NCBI GenBank assembly: GCA_012519645.1
Contig: JAAYPU010000429.1
Coordinates: 1-9,473 of the forward strand
Length of the DNA: 9,473 bases
DNA from: Clostridiales bacterium
GTDB taxonomy: Bacteria > Bacillota > Clostridia > Peptostreptococcales > JAAYPU01
Direction of reading: 5' to 3'
Shown here: in pieces, positions 1-5,417 of the stretch
Numbering within the stretch: position 1 is the first letter of the stretch
How the letters are laid out: each line of letters begins with the position of its first letter
Notes under the pieces: generated by a model
What the model saw: only the letters and a program-made list of their open reading frames with translations
The model's database searches: none
What the model was told of the DNA's origin: nothing
Program-made: the position numbers and the translations under genes

Positions 1-2
1 TG

Positions 3-1178
3 ATATTGGGGCTTGGCAATGTTGGAGGAATAATGCGGAATAATGGACGATATACTGCAGCGGAAGAAAATATACTGTTAGGGGCAGGAGATCTATTTCA
101 TATAACCGATAAATTATCCAGGCATGTTAATGTTGATTTCCCCGGTCACAAGCATGCCAGTTTGTATGATGTTTCTATAATTGAAGCATATGTTAAAAAA
201 TATCTTCTGGAAATGGGCATAGATGTAATGACAGAAGCGCGGGCTGTTGACATAGAGAAAGAGGATAATTCAATTATAAAAATCATTCTTGCTGATGATA
301 CAGAGGTTTTCGGTGATGTTTTTATTGAGACCACAGGATCCACCGGTCCAATGGGAAATTGTCTGGAATACGGTAAGGGATGCTGCATGTGCATTTTAAG
401 ATGTCCTTCATTTGGGCCAAGAGTCAGCATCAGCCGAAAAGCAGGGATCGGCGATATAATGGGTAAAAGAAAAGATGGCTCCTATGGTGCTTTTAGTGGT
501 TCTTGCAAGCTTGAAAAAGGCTCTTTGAGCGATGAGGTCGTTAAAGAGTTAAATAAAAAAGGAGTGGCTATCCTTCCTATCTGCAAGGAAGACATTAATG
601 AAGAAAAACTTGATATAAAGGTTTGTCAACAATATTCTTTAAAGGAATATGCCGAGAATATAATTCTGTTGGATACAGGTCATGCTAAGCTGATGACGCC
701 ATTTTATCCATTAGATAAGTTGAGAAAAATCCCGGGTTTAGAAAGTGCAAGATATATAGACCCATATGCCGGAAGCAAAGGAAATTCAATAAGATACTTA
801 TCTATTGCACCAAGAGACGATTTTATGAAAATCAAAGGTATTGATAATCTATTTTGTGCAGGAGAAAAATCCGGACTTTTTGTAGGTCATACGGAAGCTA
901 TTGTTACAGGTTCCCTGGCAGGACATAATAGCGTCCGCTATTTAAAGGGAATCAGAATGCTTAATATTCCTGACCAATTAGCTTCAGGTGATATAATTGC
1001 CTATGCCAATGAGCATATCCATAAAGAAGAAGGACTTATGACCAGATATACCTTTGCAGGTTCAGACTATTTTGAACGCATGAAGGAAAAAGACCTATAT
1101 ACTATAGATGGTAAAATAATTGAAAAAAGAATAAATAGATTGGATATGAAAAATATATACAATGAAAAGCTTCTATAA
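3..1178 (+). CDS. FAD-dependent oxidoreductase, GidA/MnmG-like, 5'-truncated
   Basis: The frame is open to the left edge (ATA at 3-5 precedes the TTG at 6), so this is the C-terminal ~391 residues of a longer protein. The N-terminal Rossmann GxGxxG motif of flavoproteins is not present and must lie outside the window, probably 40-60 residues upstream. The C-terminal flavin-contacting region is clear: LFCAGEKSGLFVGHTEAIVT, about residues 282-301 counted from position 6, followed by GSLAGHNSVRYL, as in the GidA (PF01134) and FAD_oxidored families. A cysteine cluster, CCMCILRC at about 126-133, is followed by PSFGPRVSISRKAGI, and single cysteines lie at about 119, 167, 193, 207 and 284. MnmG and TrmFO are related flavoproteins that modify tRNA, but true MnmG is much longer (~620 residues) and its hallmark sequences are not seen. 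I therefore call it an unassigned flavin oxidoreductase. It is separated from rluB by a 251-bp gap filled with heptamer repeats, so co-transcription is uncertain. Confidence -1.
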   Translation: MLGLGNVGGIMRNNGRYTAAEENILLGAGDLFHITDKLSRHVNVDFPGHKHASLYDVSIIEAYVKKYLLEMGIDVMTEARAVDIEKEDNSIIKIILADDTEVFGDVFIETTGSTGPMGNCLEYGKGCCMCILRCPSFGPRVSISRKAGIGDIMGKRKDGSYGAFSGSCKLEKGSLSDEVVKELNKKGVAILPICKEDINEEKLDIKVCQQYSLKEYAENIILLDTGHAKLMTPFYPLDKLRKIPGLESARYIDPYAGSKGNSIRYLSIAPRDDFMKIKGIDNLFCAGEKSGLFVGHTEAIVTGSLAGHNSVRYLKGIRMLNIPDQLASGDIIAYANEHIHKEEGLMTRYTFAGSDYFERMKEKDLYTIDGKIIEKRINRLDMKNIYNEKLL

Positions 1179-1187
1179 TATATAATT

Positions 1188-1271
1188 GGAATAGGGGATA
1201 GAGAATAATGAATAGGGAATAGGGAATAGAGTAAAGATGAAAGATGAAAGATGAAAGATGAAAGATGAAAG
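1188..1271. repeat. Heptanucleotide array, locus A left
   Basis: Twelve consecutive 7-nt units in unbroken register. The first six are variants of GGAATAG (GGAATAG, GGGATAG, AGAATAA, TGAATAG, GGAATAG, GGAATAG). One transitional unit, AGTAAAG, follows, then five identical copies of ATGAAAG. The word changes while the phase is kept. No coding role is visible; the minus-strand open frame across it is a by-product of the repeat. Confidence -1.
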
Positions 1272-1279
1272 TTGATGTA

Positions 1280-1298
1280 GACTTTGCTTGGCAAAGTC
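1280..1298. repeat. Core palindrome of locus A
   Basis: GACTTTGC, loop TTG, GCAAAGTC: an 8-bp perfect stem with a 3-nt loop. It sits between the left and right heptamer arrays and is followed by ATCCTTAAATC, which carries the CCTTA junction also seen after the locus B and D palindromes. No T-run follows on either strand, so it is a poor candidate for an intrinsic terminator. Nearly the same stem recurs at 8687-8703. Confidence -1.
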
Positions 1299-1302
1299 AT
1301 CC

Positions 1303-1407
1303 TTAAATCATAAATCTTAAATCATAAATCTTAAATTTCATACGTTCGCTTTGACTTCGAACTACGAACCTTCAACTTCGAACTTCGAACGTTTATACTC
1401 CATACTC
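1303..1407. repeat. Heptanucleotide array, locus A right, three word types
   Basis: Fifteen 7-nt units in continuous register. TTAAATC and ATAAATC alternate (five units). Then come TCATACG, TTCGCTT, TGACTTC, and a block of GAACTTC variants (GAACTAC, GAACCTT, CAACTTC, GAACTTC, GAACGTT). It ends with TATACTC and CATACTC. Most units end in TC, opposite in strand sense to the purine-rich units of the left array. ACGTTCG (1342-1348) and CGAACGT (1386-1392) form an inverted pair that brackets the GAACTTC block. Confidence -1.
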
Positions 1408-1429
1408 TAATATAAGGAAGGATAAAATA

Positions 1430-2134
1430 ATGAGACTTCAAAAATATATAGCATCTTGCGGCGTAACTTCCAGAAGAAAAGCGGAGGAAATGATACGGGC
1501 GGGTCGGGTAAAGGTTAACGGCATCAAGATAGATCAAATGGGTTATATTGTAAATAATGATGATGTCGTTGAATTAGATGGTAAAAAAATATCTATAGAT
1601 GAAAAATTGGTTTATATTGCTTTAAATAAACCTGTAGGATATATAACCTCTGTTTCGGATGAGCAGCAAAGGCCAACGGTAATGGATCTGCTGTCAGACT
1701 TGGAATTCAGAGTTTTTCCGGTGGGAAGACTGGATTTTAATACTTCCGGATTGCTTTTGTTGACTAATGACGGACAAATGTCATACAAGCTTACACATCC
1801 AAGCCATAAAATATATAAAACTTATAGGGTAAAAGCTTCAGGAATACTTTCGCAGCAAGATATCGAAAGACTAAAAAAAGGTGTGGATATTGGGGGATAT
1901 ATAACTGCAAAAGCATATGTTATGGTTGAAGGATTTAAAGACAATTGTACAATAGTGGAAATAAAAATTTTTGAAGGCAAGAACAGACAGGTAAGACGCA
2001 TGTTCAAAAGCATCGGGCATAAGGTTCTGGAGCTTGAAAGGATCGCTATCGGAGATATTCAACTTGGTAAATTGAAAAGAGGCCACTACAGAAAACTGAC
2101 AAAGAAGGAGATCGAGTATCTGAAACGTCTTTAA
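1430..2134 (+). CDS. rluB: 23S rRNA pseudouridine synthase RluB (YpuL type)
   Basis: The product isomerises a uridine of 23S rRNA to pseudouridine; the family target corresponds to position 2605 in E. coli numbering, in the peptidyl-transferase domain. The N-terminal S4 RNA-binding domain covers about residues 1-60 (MRLQKYIASCGVTSRRKAEE, then RVKVNG). The RsuA/RluB catalytic motif GRLDFNTSGLLLLTNDG lies at 99-115, with D102 the expected catalytic aspartate. EGKNRQVRRMF, at about 182-192, is the conserved C-terminal signature. At 234 residues the length is normal. The ATG is preceded by AAGGAAGG (1414-1421) at 8 nt, which settles the start. This ribosome binding site overlaps the end of the locus A repeats and resembles the TAAGGAAG junction word of the other elements. 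RsuA and RluE/F are related alternatives, but RluB is the usual Firmicute member. A short hairpin follows the stop codon directly. Confidence -1.
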   Translation: MRLQKYIASCGVTSRRKAEEMIRAGRVKVNGIKIDQMGYIVNNDDVVELDGKKISIDEKLVYIALNKPVGYITSVSDEQQRPTVMDLLSDLEFRVFPVGRLDFNTSGLLLLTNDGQMSYKLTHPSHKIYKTYRVKASGILSQQDIERLKKGVDIGGYITAKAYVMVEGFKDNCTIVEIKIFEGKNRQVRRMFKSIGHKVLELERIAIGDIQLGKLKRGHYRKLTKKEIEYLKRL

Positions 2135-2149
2135 CGATGCTTCGCATCG
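2135..2149. repeat. Short hairpin immediately after the rluB stop
   Basis: CGATGC, loop TTC, GCATCG: a perfect 6-bp stem that begins one base after the TAA. The apex TGC-N3-GCA is like that of the larger palindromes. The following bases (GTGTATAG) are not T-rich, so it lacks the tail of an intrinsic terminator. It may mark the left edge of locus B. Confidence -1.
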
Positions 2150-2151
2150 GT

Positions 2152-2214
2152 GTATAGAGTATAGGGTATAGAGTATGGATTAATTGATAATGGACAATTG
2201 ACAATTGATAATTA
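2152..2214. repeat. Heptanucleotide array, locus B left
   Basis: Nine units in one 7-nt register: GTATAGA, GTATAGG, GTATAGA, GTATGGA, then TTAATTG, ATAATGG, ACAATTG, ACAATTG, ATAATTA. The word switches from GTATAGA to ACAATTG without loss of phase. The array runs into the TTAAGGAAG junction of the locus B palindrome. Confidence -1.
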
Positions 2215-2219
2215 AGGAA

Positions 2220-2244
2220 GAAATTTTGCTGAATGCAAAATTTC
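2220..2244. repeat. Core palindrome of locus B
   Basis: GAAATTTTGC, loop TGAAT, GCAAAATTTC: a perfect 10-bp stem. It is extended after a 2x2 internal mismatch by TAAGG (2213-2217) pairing with CCTTA (2247-2251). It shares the TTTGC-N-GCAAA apex with loci A, D and F. No adjacent T-run on the plus strand. It lies in the gap between rluB and the GNAT-like gene, so it could affect transcript stability or readthrough, but that is inference. Confidence -1.
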
Positions 2245-2248
2245 CACC

Positions 2249-2290
2249 TTATCTTTTAGTTCTTAGTTATCAGTTATTAGTTAGAAGTTG
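2249..2290. repeat. Heptanucleotide array, locus B right
   Basis: Six 7-nt units: TTATCTT, TTAGTTC, TTAGTTA, TCAGTTA, TTAGTTA, GAAGTTG. Read on the minus strand these are AACTAAN/AACTGAN words, the same family as the plus-strand units on the left sides of loci D, E and F, so the arrays are inverted around the core. The first unit, TTATCTT, after CC is identical to the one after the locus D core. Confidence -1.
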
Positions 2291-2306
2291 GGGGGGCGGA
2301 TGAGAA

Positions 2307-2723
2307 TTGCTTGAAATATCAAAAGTACAGGAGAAAGATATAGATAACCTTAAAAAGTATAATATTTTTCTAGATAAAGAATATGATACTTTAGATAACT
2401 GCTTTATTTTAAGAGACAATGGAAATGTATGCGGTTTTGGATATTATGATATCCACGGGACCACTGCACAAATCAAACAGCTGGAGATATTTGGAGAAGA
2501 TAAAGATTTAAACCTGAATATATATTATGAAGTATATTTAGATTTTCTTATAAGAGGCTTAATTAATTCAGCGGAGCGTAAAGGATTGGAAAAGGTATTG
2601 GTAGATGTGAAAAAAATTTATAATCCGTCTATTCTTGCTAAGCTTCATTTTAAAGCAGACACAATATCAGAAAATGCTGTATTGAATATTGATGACTTTT
2701 TTAATATAAAGTGTGTAAAATAG
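2307..2723 (+). CDS. Small GNAT-like protein of unknown function
   Basis: 138 residues starting at TTG; the protein has no other methionine, and the run of seven G plus CGGA at 2290-2300 supplies a purine-rich ribosome binding site about 7 nt upstream. Secondary-structure pattern and wording suggest a diverged GNAT N-acetyltransferase fold: ISKVQEKDIDNLKKY at the N terminus, FILRDNGNVCGFGYYDI as a beta pair, AQIKQLEIF as the central strand, LIRGLINSAERKGLEKVLVD as helix and strand, and ILAKLHFKAD near the end. The canonical acetyl-CoA loop (Q/R-x-x-G-x-G/A) is not recognisable, so activity is doubtful. It ends 20 nt before ytqB/mnmM, consistent with one operon. An out-of-frame four-codon ATG reading frame (2300-2314) overlaps the TTG start and may compete for initiation. 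Function not assigned. Confidence -1.
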   Translation: MLEISKVQEKDIDNLKKYNIFLDKEYDTLDNCFILRDNGNVCGFGYYDIHGTTAQIKQLEIFGEDKDLNLNIYYEVYLDFLIRGLINSAERKGLEKVLVDVKKIYNPSILAKLHFKADTISENAVLNIDDFFNIKCVK

Positions 2724-2743
2724 GATAGAGAACAGGTGATTAT

Positions 2744-3325
2744 TTGAGGAAAGACAATTTGATAGTAAAATTGACACAAGTATGTTCGATGTTTTTATCG
2801 AAGTATGTATCCGAAGGAGATACAGTTATAGATGCTACTATGGGTAATGGCATGGATACCTTATTCCTTGCCAAGCTTGTGGGAAATAACGGAAAAGTAT
2901 TTTCTTTCGACATACAACAGGAAGCTCTGATTAGAACGAAGAGATTATTGGAAAAAGAGATGATAGATACTAAAAATATTCATCTTATACATGATTCACA
3001 TATTAATATTAAAAATTATGTGAATGATGCAGTGAGCGCTGTTGTTTTCAATTTAGGATATCTGCCGGAAGGCGACCATGGAATTACTACAATTAGTGAA
3101 AGCACAATAAATGCATTGAGGATTTCCTTAGAACTGTTAAAAAAAGATGGACTGGTTTCGGTAATGATTTATCCCGGACACGAAGAGGGTATAATAGAAA
3201 AGGATAATGTTTTAAATTATGCCCGTCAGTTGGATGCCAAGAGATATCATATATTATATTTGGACATGGTGAATCAAAGCAATCTTCCGCCCAGTCTTTT
3301 ATTGATAACAAAAAAGCAAGAATGA
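2744..3325 (+). CDS. mnmM: Class I SAM-dependent methyltransferase, YtqB/MnmM family
   Basis: 193 residues, typical of the YtqB family (PF06962, formerly 'rRNA methylase'). In Bacillus subtilis and Staphylococcus this family has been shown to methylate nm5s2U34 of tRNA to mnm5s2U34 (MnmM). Visible motifs: SAM motif I VIDATMGNGMDTLFLA at 28-43; the acidic motif II FSFDIQ at about 53-58; the family hallmark NLGYLPEGDH at 103-112; IYPGHEEG at about 142-149; and the C-terminal NLPPSLLLITK at about 180-190. It starts at TTG with AGGTGAT (2734-2740) just upstream; the N-terminal sequence LIVKLTQVCSMFLSKYV is as in relatives. It lies 20 nt after the GNAT-like gene and 16 nt before a small membrane protein, suggesting a three-gene unit. 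Family assignment is strong; the exact tRNA substrate in this organism is inferred. Confidence -1.
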   Translation: MRKDNLIVKLTQVCSMFLSKYVSEGDTVIDATMGNGMDTLFLAKLVGNNGKVFSFDIQQEALIRTKRLLEKEMIDTKNIHLIHDSHINIKNYVNDAVSAVVFNLGYLPEGDHGITTISESTINALRISLELLKKDGLVSVMIYPGHEEGIIEKDNVLNYARQLDAKRYHILYLDMVNQSNLPPSLLLITKKQE

Positions 3326-3341
3326 ATAAGGGTGTAGTGCT

Positions 3342-3485
3342 ATGCATATGGAAAAAATACTCAGGTATTTTTTAATAGTTGCAATCGTAATGGTTATATT
3401 GATACAAGCATTGTATCAGACGGAGCTGTTTGATGTAGTAAGCTCATTTATTTCTGAAAAACTGATTACGCCAGTCAGATATTGA
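3342..3485 (+). CDS. 47-residue single-pass membrane protein, unknown
   Basis: ATG at 3342 is preceded by AAGGGTG (3328-3334) at 7 nt, a good ribosome binding site, and the frame closes with TGA at 3483-3485. The product begins MHMEKILRYF and has one hydrophobic stretch, about residues 9-25 (YFLIVAIVMVILIQALY). A short polar and amphipathic tail (QTELFDVVSSFISEKLITPVRY) follows. By the positive-inside rule the N terminus (K5, R8) would be cytoplasmic. It begins 16 nt after mnmM and probably shares its transcript. I do not recognise the family. A coding role is supported by the ribosome binding site, tight spacing and membrane-like composition, not by homology. Confidence -1.
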   Translation: MHMEKILRYFLIVAIVMVILIQALYQTELFDVVSSFISEKLITPVRY

Positions 3486-3503
3486 GTAATAGGTTACAAA
3501 TTT

Positions 3504-3538
3504 TAATTCATAATTCTTAATTCATAATTCTTAATTCT
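3504..3538. repeat. Heptanucleotide array, locus C
   Basis: Five units: TAATTCA, TAATTCT, TAATTCA, TAATTCT, TAATTCT, immediately 5' of a long palindrome. Locus C has an array on one side only, and its strand sense (TTC words on plus) differs from the left arrays of the other loci. Confidence -1.
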
Positions 3539-3540
3539 AA

Positions 3541-3578
3541 CTTGAGAAAATTTCAATTTTGTATGAAATTTTCTCAAG
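3541..3578. repeat. Long palindrome just upstream of cmk (locus C core)
   Basis: CTTGAGAAAATTTCA (3541-3555) and TGAAATTTTCTCAAG (3564-3578) form a perfect 15-bp stem with an 8-nt loop. It ends 17 nt before the cmk ATG and 7 nt before its GGGGG ribosome binding site (3586-3590). There is no T-run after the stem, so it is not a standard terminator. In the transcript it could serve as a 5'-end stabiliser or affect cmk translation; both are inference. Confidence -1.
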
Positions 3579-3595
3579 ATGATATGGGGGATTAA

Positions 3596-4246
3596 ATGAA
3601 AAATATAATAATTGCTATTGATGGCCCTGCCGGCGCCGGGAAAAGTACTATCGCTAAAATAATCGCAGGAAAATTAGGCATAGAATATATAGATACAGGT
3701 GCAATGTATAGAGCTATAACATTAAAGCTCTATCAATTACGATGTGATTTAAATGATGAAGTGAGTATCAATCAAATACTTGAAGATACCCGCATAGATT
3801 TTATAAAAAACAGTATATTTTTAGATGGCAAAAATGTAGACGAAGAAATAAGAACACCAATGATTAATGAGAATGTATCTTTAGTTGCTTCCCTCAAAAT
3901 TGTAAGACAAAAACTTGTTGCAATACAGCAGAATATAGGTAAAAATAAAAGTATTATCATGGATGGAAGAGATATAGGCACTTATGTTTTTCCTCATGCA
4001 CATTATAAGTTTTTTTTAACTGCTTCTGTTGAAGAAAGAGCTTATCGCAGATGGAAGGAGATGCAGGAAAAAGGATTTCAGGTCAATATCAAAGATATAA
4101 AAGAGGATATTATGAAAAGAGATGATATGGATACACATAGAGAAATAAATCCTCTATATAAGGCATCAGATGCGATAGAAATAGATACTACCGGGAAAAC
4201 AATGGAGGTAGTGGTAAATGAAATACTATCTTATATTAAGAAATAA
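3596..4246 (+). CDS. cmk: Cytidylate (CMP/dCMP) kinase
   Basis: Transfers the gamma-phosphate of ATP to CMP or dCMP in the pyrimidine nucleotide pathway; cytosolic, monomeric NMP-kinase fold. The P-loop GPAGAGKST is at residues 10-18, the substrate-binding YIDTGAMYRA at 31-40, the conserved DGRDIGT at 123-129, FFLTASVEERAYRRWKEM (about 139-156) in the lid region, and RDDMDTHREINPLYKASDAI at 175-194 with the usual IDTTG afterwards. The usual D-S-x-R of the lid is D-T-H-R here, a mild substitution. The length of 216 residues is normal. The ATG is preceded by GGGGGATT. In many Clostridia cmk precedes plsC and ispH; here it is followed after 63 nt by a LacI-type regulator with no clear promoter between them, so the two may be co-transcribed. 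Confidence -1.
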   Translation: MKNIIIAIDGPAGAGKSTIAKIIAGKLGIEYIDTGAMYRAITLKLYQLRCDLNDEVSINQILEDTRIDFIKNSIFLDGKNVDEEIRTPMINENVSLVASLKIVRQKLVAIQQNIGKNKSIIMDGRDIGTYVFPHAHYKFFLTASVEERAYRRWKEMQEKGFQVNIKDIKEDIMKRDDMDTHREINPLYKASDAIEIDTTGKTMEVVVNEILSYIKK

Positions 4247-4309
4247 GCTGCAAATAAAAAGTACGTAATTTATGAAATAGAATATTAGTATGAGTTTTGG
4301 GGTGGTTTT

Positions 4310-5326
4310 ATGAAAGTAACAATCAAAGATGTCGCAGAAAAGGCAGACGTATCTATTGCAACGGTTTCCCGTGTAATTAATAATCCTCACCTGGTTACTG
4401 AAAAAGTAAGGGAAAGAGTTCTGGAGGTCATTAATGAACTGGGTTTCAGGCCGAATCCTGTTGCACGAAGCCTTGTAATGAAGAAAAATCGTCTTATAGG
4501 GGTTATTGTGCCCGAGCTTTCTAATTTTTTTGTTGGCGAAATTATGAACGGTATAGATGAGATCATACATACACATGAATATGATATTATTGTTTGTCAT
4601 ACTCGGGGGGATCATGAACAAGAAATACGCTATTTAGATATTTTTTATGATAAGCAGGCTGAAGGTATTATTTTTATGACTTGGAATCTGGACAATAAAG
4701 TGGTTGAGCATATCTCCAAAATGGATATACCGGTAGTAATGATAAATAGAAATACAAGCAATCTGGCAATCCCTTCGGTTTCCATCGATAATTATAAAGC
4801 TGCCTATGAGATGACACAATATCTATTGAAAAAAGGACATAGAAAGATAGCTCTCATAAGAAACAGCATTGATGTGGATGCTTTTGGCCTTGAACAATAT
4901 AAAGGGTATAAACAAGCTTTATCTGAATATGGTATTGAAGTCAATGAAAAATATATACGGTATGGAAATTTCAGTATGGATAACAGCTATAAGATCGTTA
5001 TGGATTTTATCGAAGAAAAAATTATACCAACAGCCATATTTTGTACCAGCGATATTATGGCAATAGGGGCAATAAATGCTTTGAAAGATTCAGGATATAA
5101 GGTTCCCGAGGAGGTATCCGTTGTAGGTTTTAATGACGTCAGGCTAGCTTCCATATATAGGCCAAGATTGACGGTGATCCATCAGCCTTTATTCAATATT
5201 GGCAGTGTGGCAGTTAAAATGATTATTGATAGAATTAAGGGTAAAAATTCAGGAGAAAATATAGTCATTCTGCCCCACAGGCTTATAGAGCGGGAGAGCA
5301 GTTCTTCCTCAAGGGAAGAGAACTAA
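4310..5326 (+). CDS. LacI/GalR-family transcriptional regulator, CcpA-like
   Basis: 338 residues, the family's normal length. The N-terminal helix-turn-helix is clear: TIKDVAEKADVSIATVSRVI at about 4-23. The minor-groove hinge follows (FRPNPVARSLVMKK, about 46-59), then the periplasmic-binding-protein-like effector domain (IGVIVPELSNFF at 63-74, AEGIIFMTW, PSVSIDNYKAA, PTAIFCTSDIMAIGAINAL at about 240-258). The C-terminal part (VVGFNDVRLASIYRPRLTVI, QPLFNIGSVAVKM, ILPHRLIERES) resembles CcpA, where QPMYDIGAVAM and LPHRIEFRQS occur. It could therefore be the carbon catabolite regulator, but many LacI paralogues share these features and no clear cre site was found, so no symbol is given. The ribosome binding site GGGGTGG ends 4 nt before the ATG. 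The C-terminal SSSSREEN tail extends past the usual end, and the stop codon lies in the first unit of a heptamer array. Confidence -1.
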   Translation: MKVTIKDVAEKADVSIATVSRVINNPHLVTEKVRERVLEVINELGFRPNPVARSLVMKKNRLIGVIVPELSNFFVGEIMNGIDEIIHTHEYDIIVCHTRGDHEQEIRYLDIFYDKQAEGIIFMTWNLDNKVVEHISKMDIPVVMINRNTSNLAIPSVSIDNYKAAYEMTQYLLKKGHRKIALIRNSIDVDAFGLEQYKGYKQALSEYGIEVNEKYIRYGNFSMDNSYKIVMDFIEEKIIPTAIFCTSDIMAIGAINALKDSGYKVPEEVSVVGFNDVRLASIYRPRLTVIHQPLFNIGSVAVKMIIDRIKGKNSGENIVILPHRLIERESSSSSREEN

Positions 5327-5347
5327 GAATTAAGATTTAAGAATTAT
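5320..5347. repeat. Heptanucleotide array, locus D left
   Basis: Four units: GAACTAA, GAATTAA, GATTTAA, GAATTAT. The first unit contains the last codon and the TAA stop (5324-5326) of the LacI-type gene, so the array begins inside the coding sequence. Confidence -1.
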
Positions 5348-5351
5348 GGAA

Positions 5352-5380
5352 GAAGGCATTTGCATAACGCAAATGCCTTC
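5352..5380. terminator. Core palindrome of locus D, possible bidirectional terminator
   Basis: GAAGGCATTTGC, loop ATAAC, GCAAATGCCTTC: a perfect 12-bp stem with a 5-nt loop, between two convergent genes (LacI-type on plus, DUF1015 on minus). On the plus strand the stem is followed by CTTATCTTTC, and on the minus strand by TTCCATAATTC: moderately T-rich but without a continuous U-tract. Its position suits a shared terminator, but it has the same TTTGC-N-GCAAA apex and CCTTATCTT junction as palindromes elsewhere in the window, so it may primarily be a repeat element. Confidence -1.
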
Positions 5381-5381
5381 C

Positions 5382-5416
5382 TTATCTTTCAGTTGGCAGT
5401 TGTCAGTTTTCAGTTG
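5382..5416. repeat. Heptanucleotide array, locus D right
   Basis: Five units: TTATCTT, TCAGTTG, GCAGTTG, TCAGTTT, TCAGTTG. On the minus strand they read as AACTGAN, mirroring the left array. The array ends one base before the stop codon of the convergent DUF1015 gene, so the intergenic gap is essentially all element. Confidence -1.
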
Positions 5417-5417
5417 A

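Noticed and set aside
1280..1298. Terminator for the flavoprotein gene
   Set aside because: The hairpin lacks a following T-run and lies 100 nt downstream among repeats; better described as an element core.
1067..1300. Minus-strand open frame over the locus A repeats, and a second at 1331-1537
   Set aside because: Translation is low-complexity (repeated SFIFHLSS-type text) produced by the heptamers, and both overlap real genes or repeats without a credible start.
1351..1399. SigA promoter for rluB
   Set aside because: TATACT (1394-1399) is a fair -10, but the sequence 17 nt upstream is TTCAAC and the whole region is heptamer repeat, so the match is likely incidental.
1188..1407. CRISPR-like array at locus A
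   Set aside because: Units are 7 nt with no spacers, degenerate words and a central palindrome; no cas genes in the window.
4869..5066. Second plus-strand open frame inside the LacI-type gene, suggesting a frameshift
   Set aside because: The LacI frame is continuous for 338 residues with all family motifs, so the other frame is a shadow.
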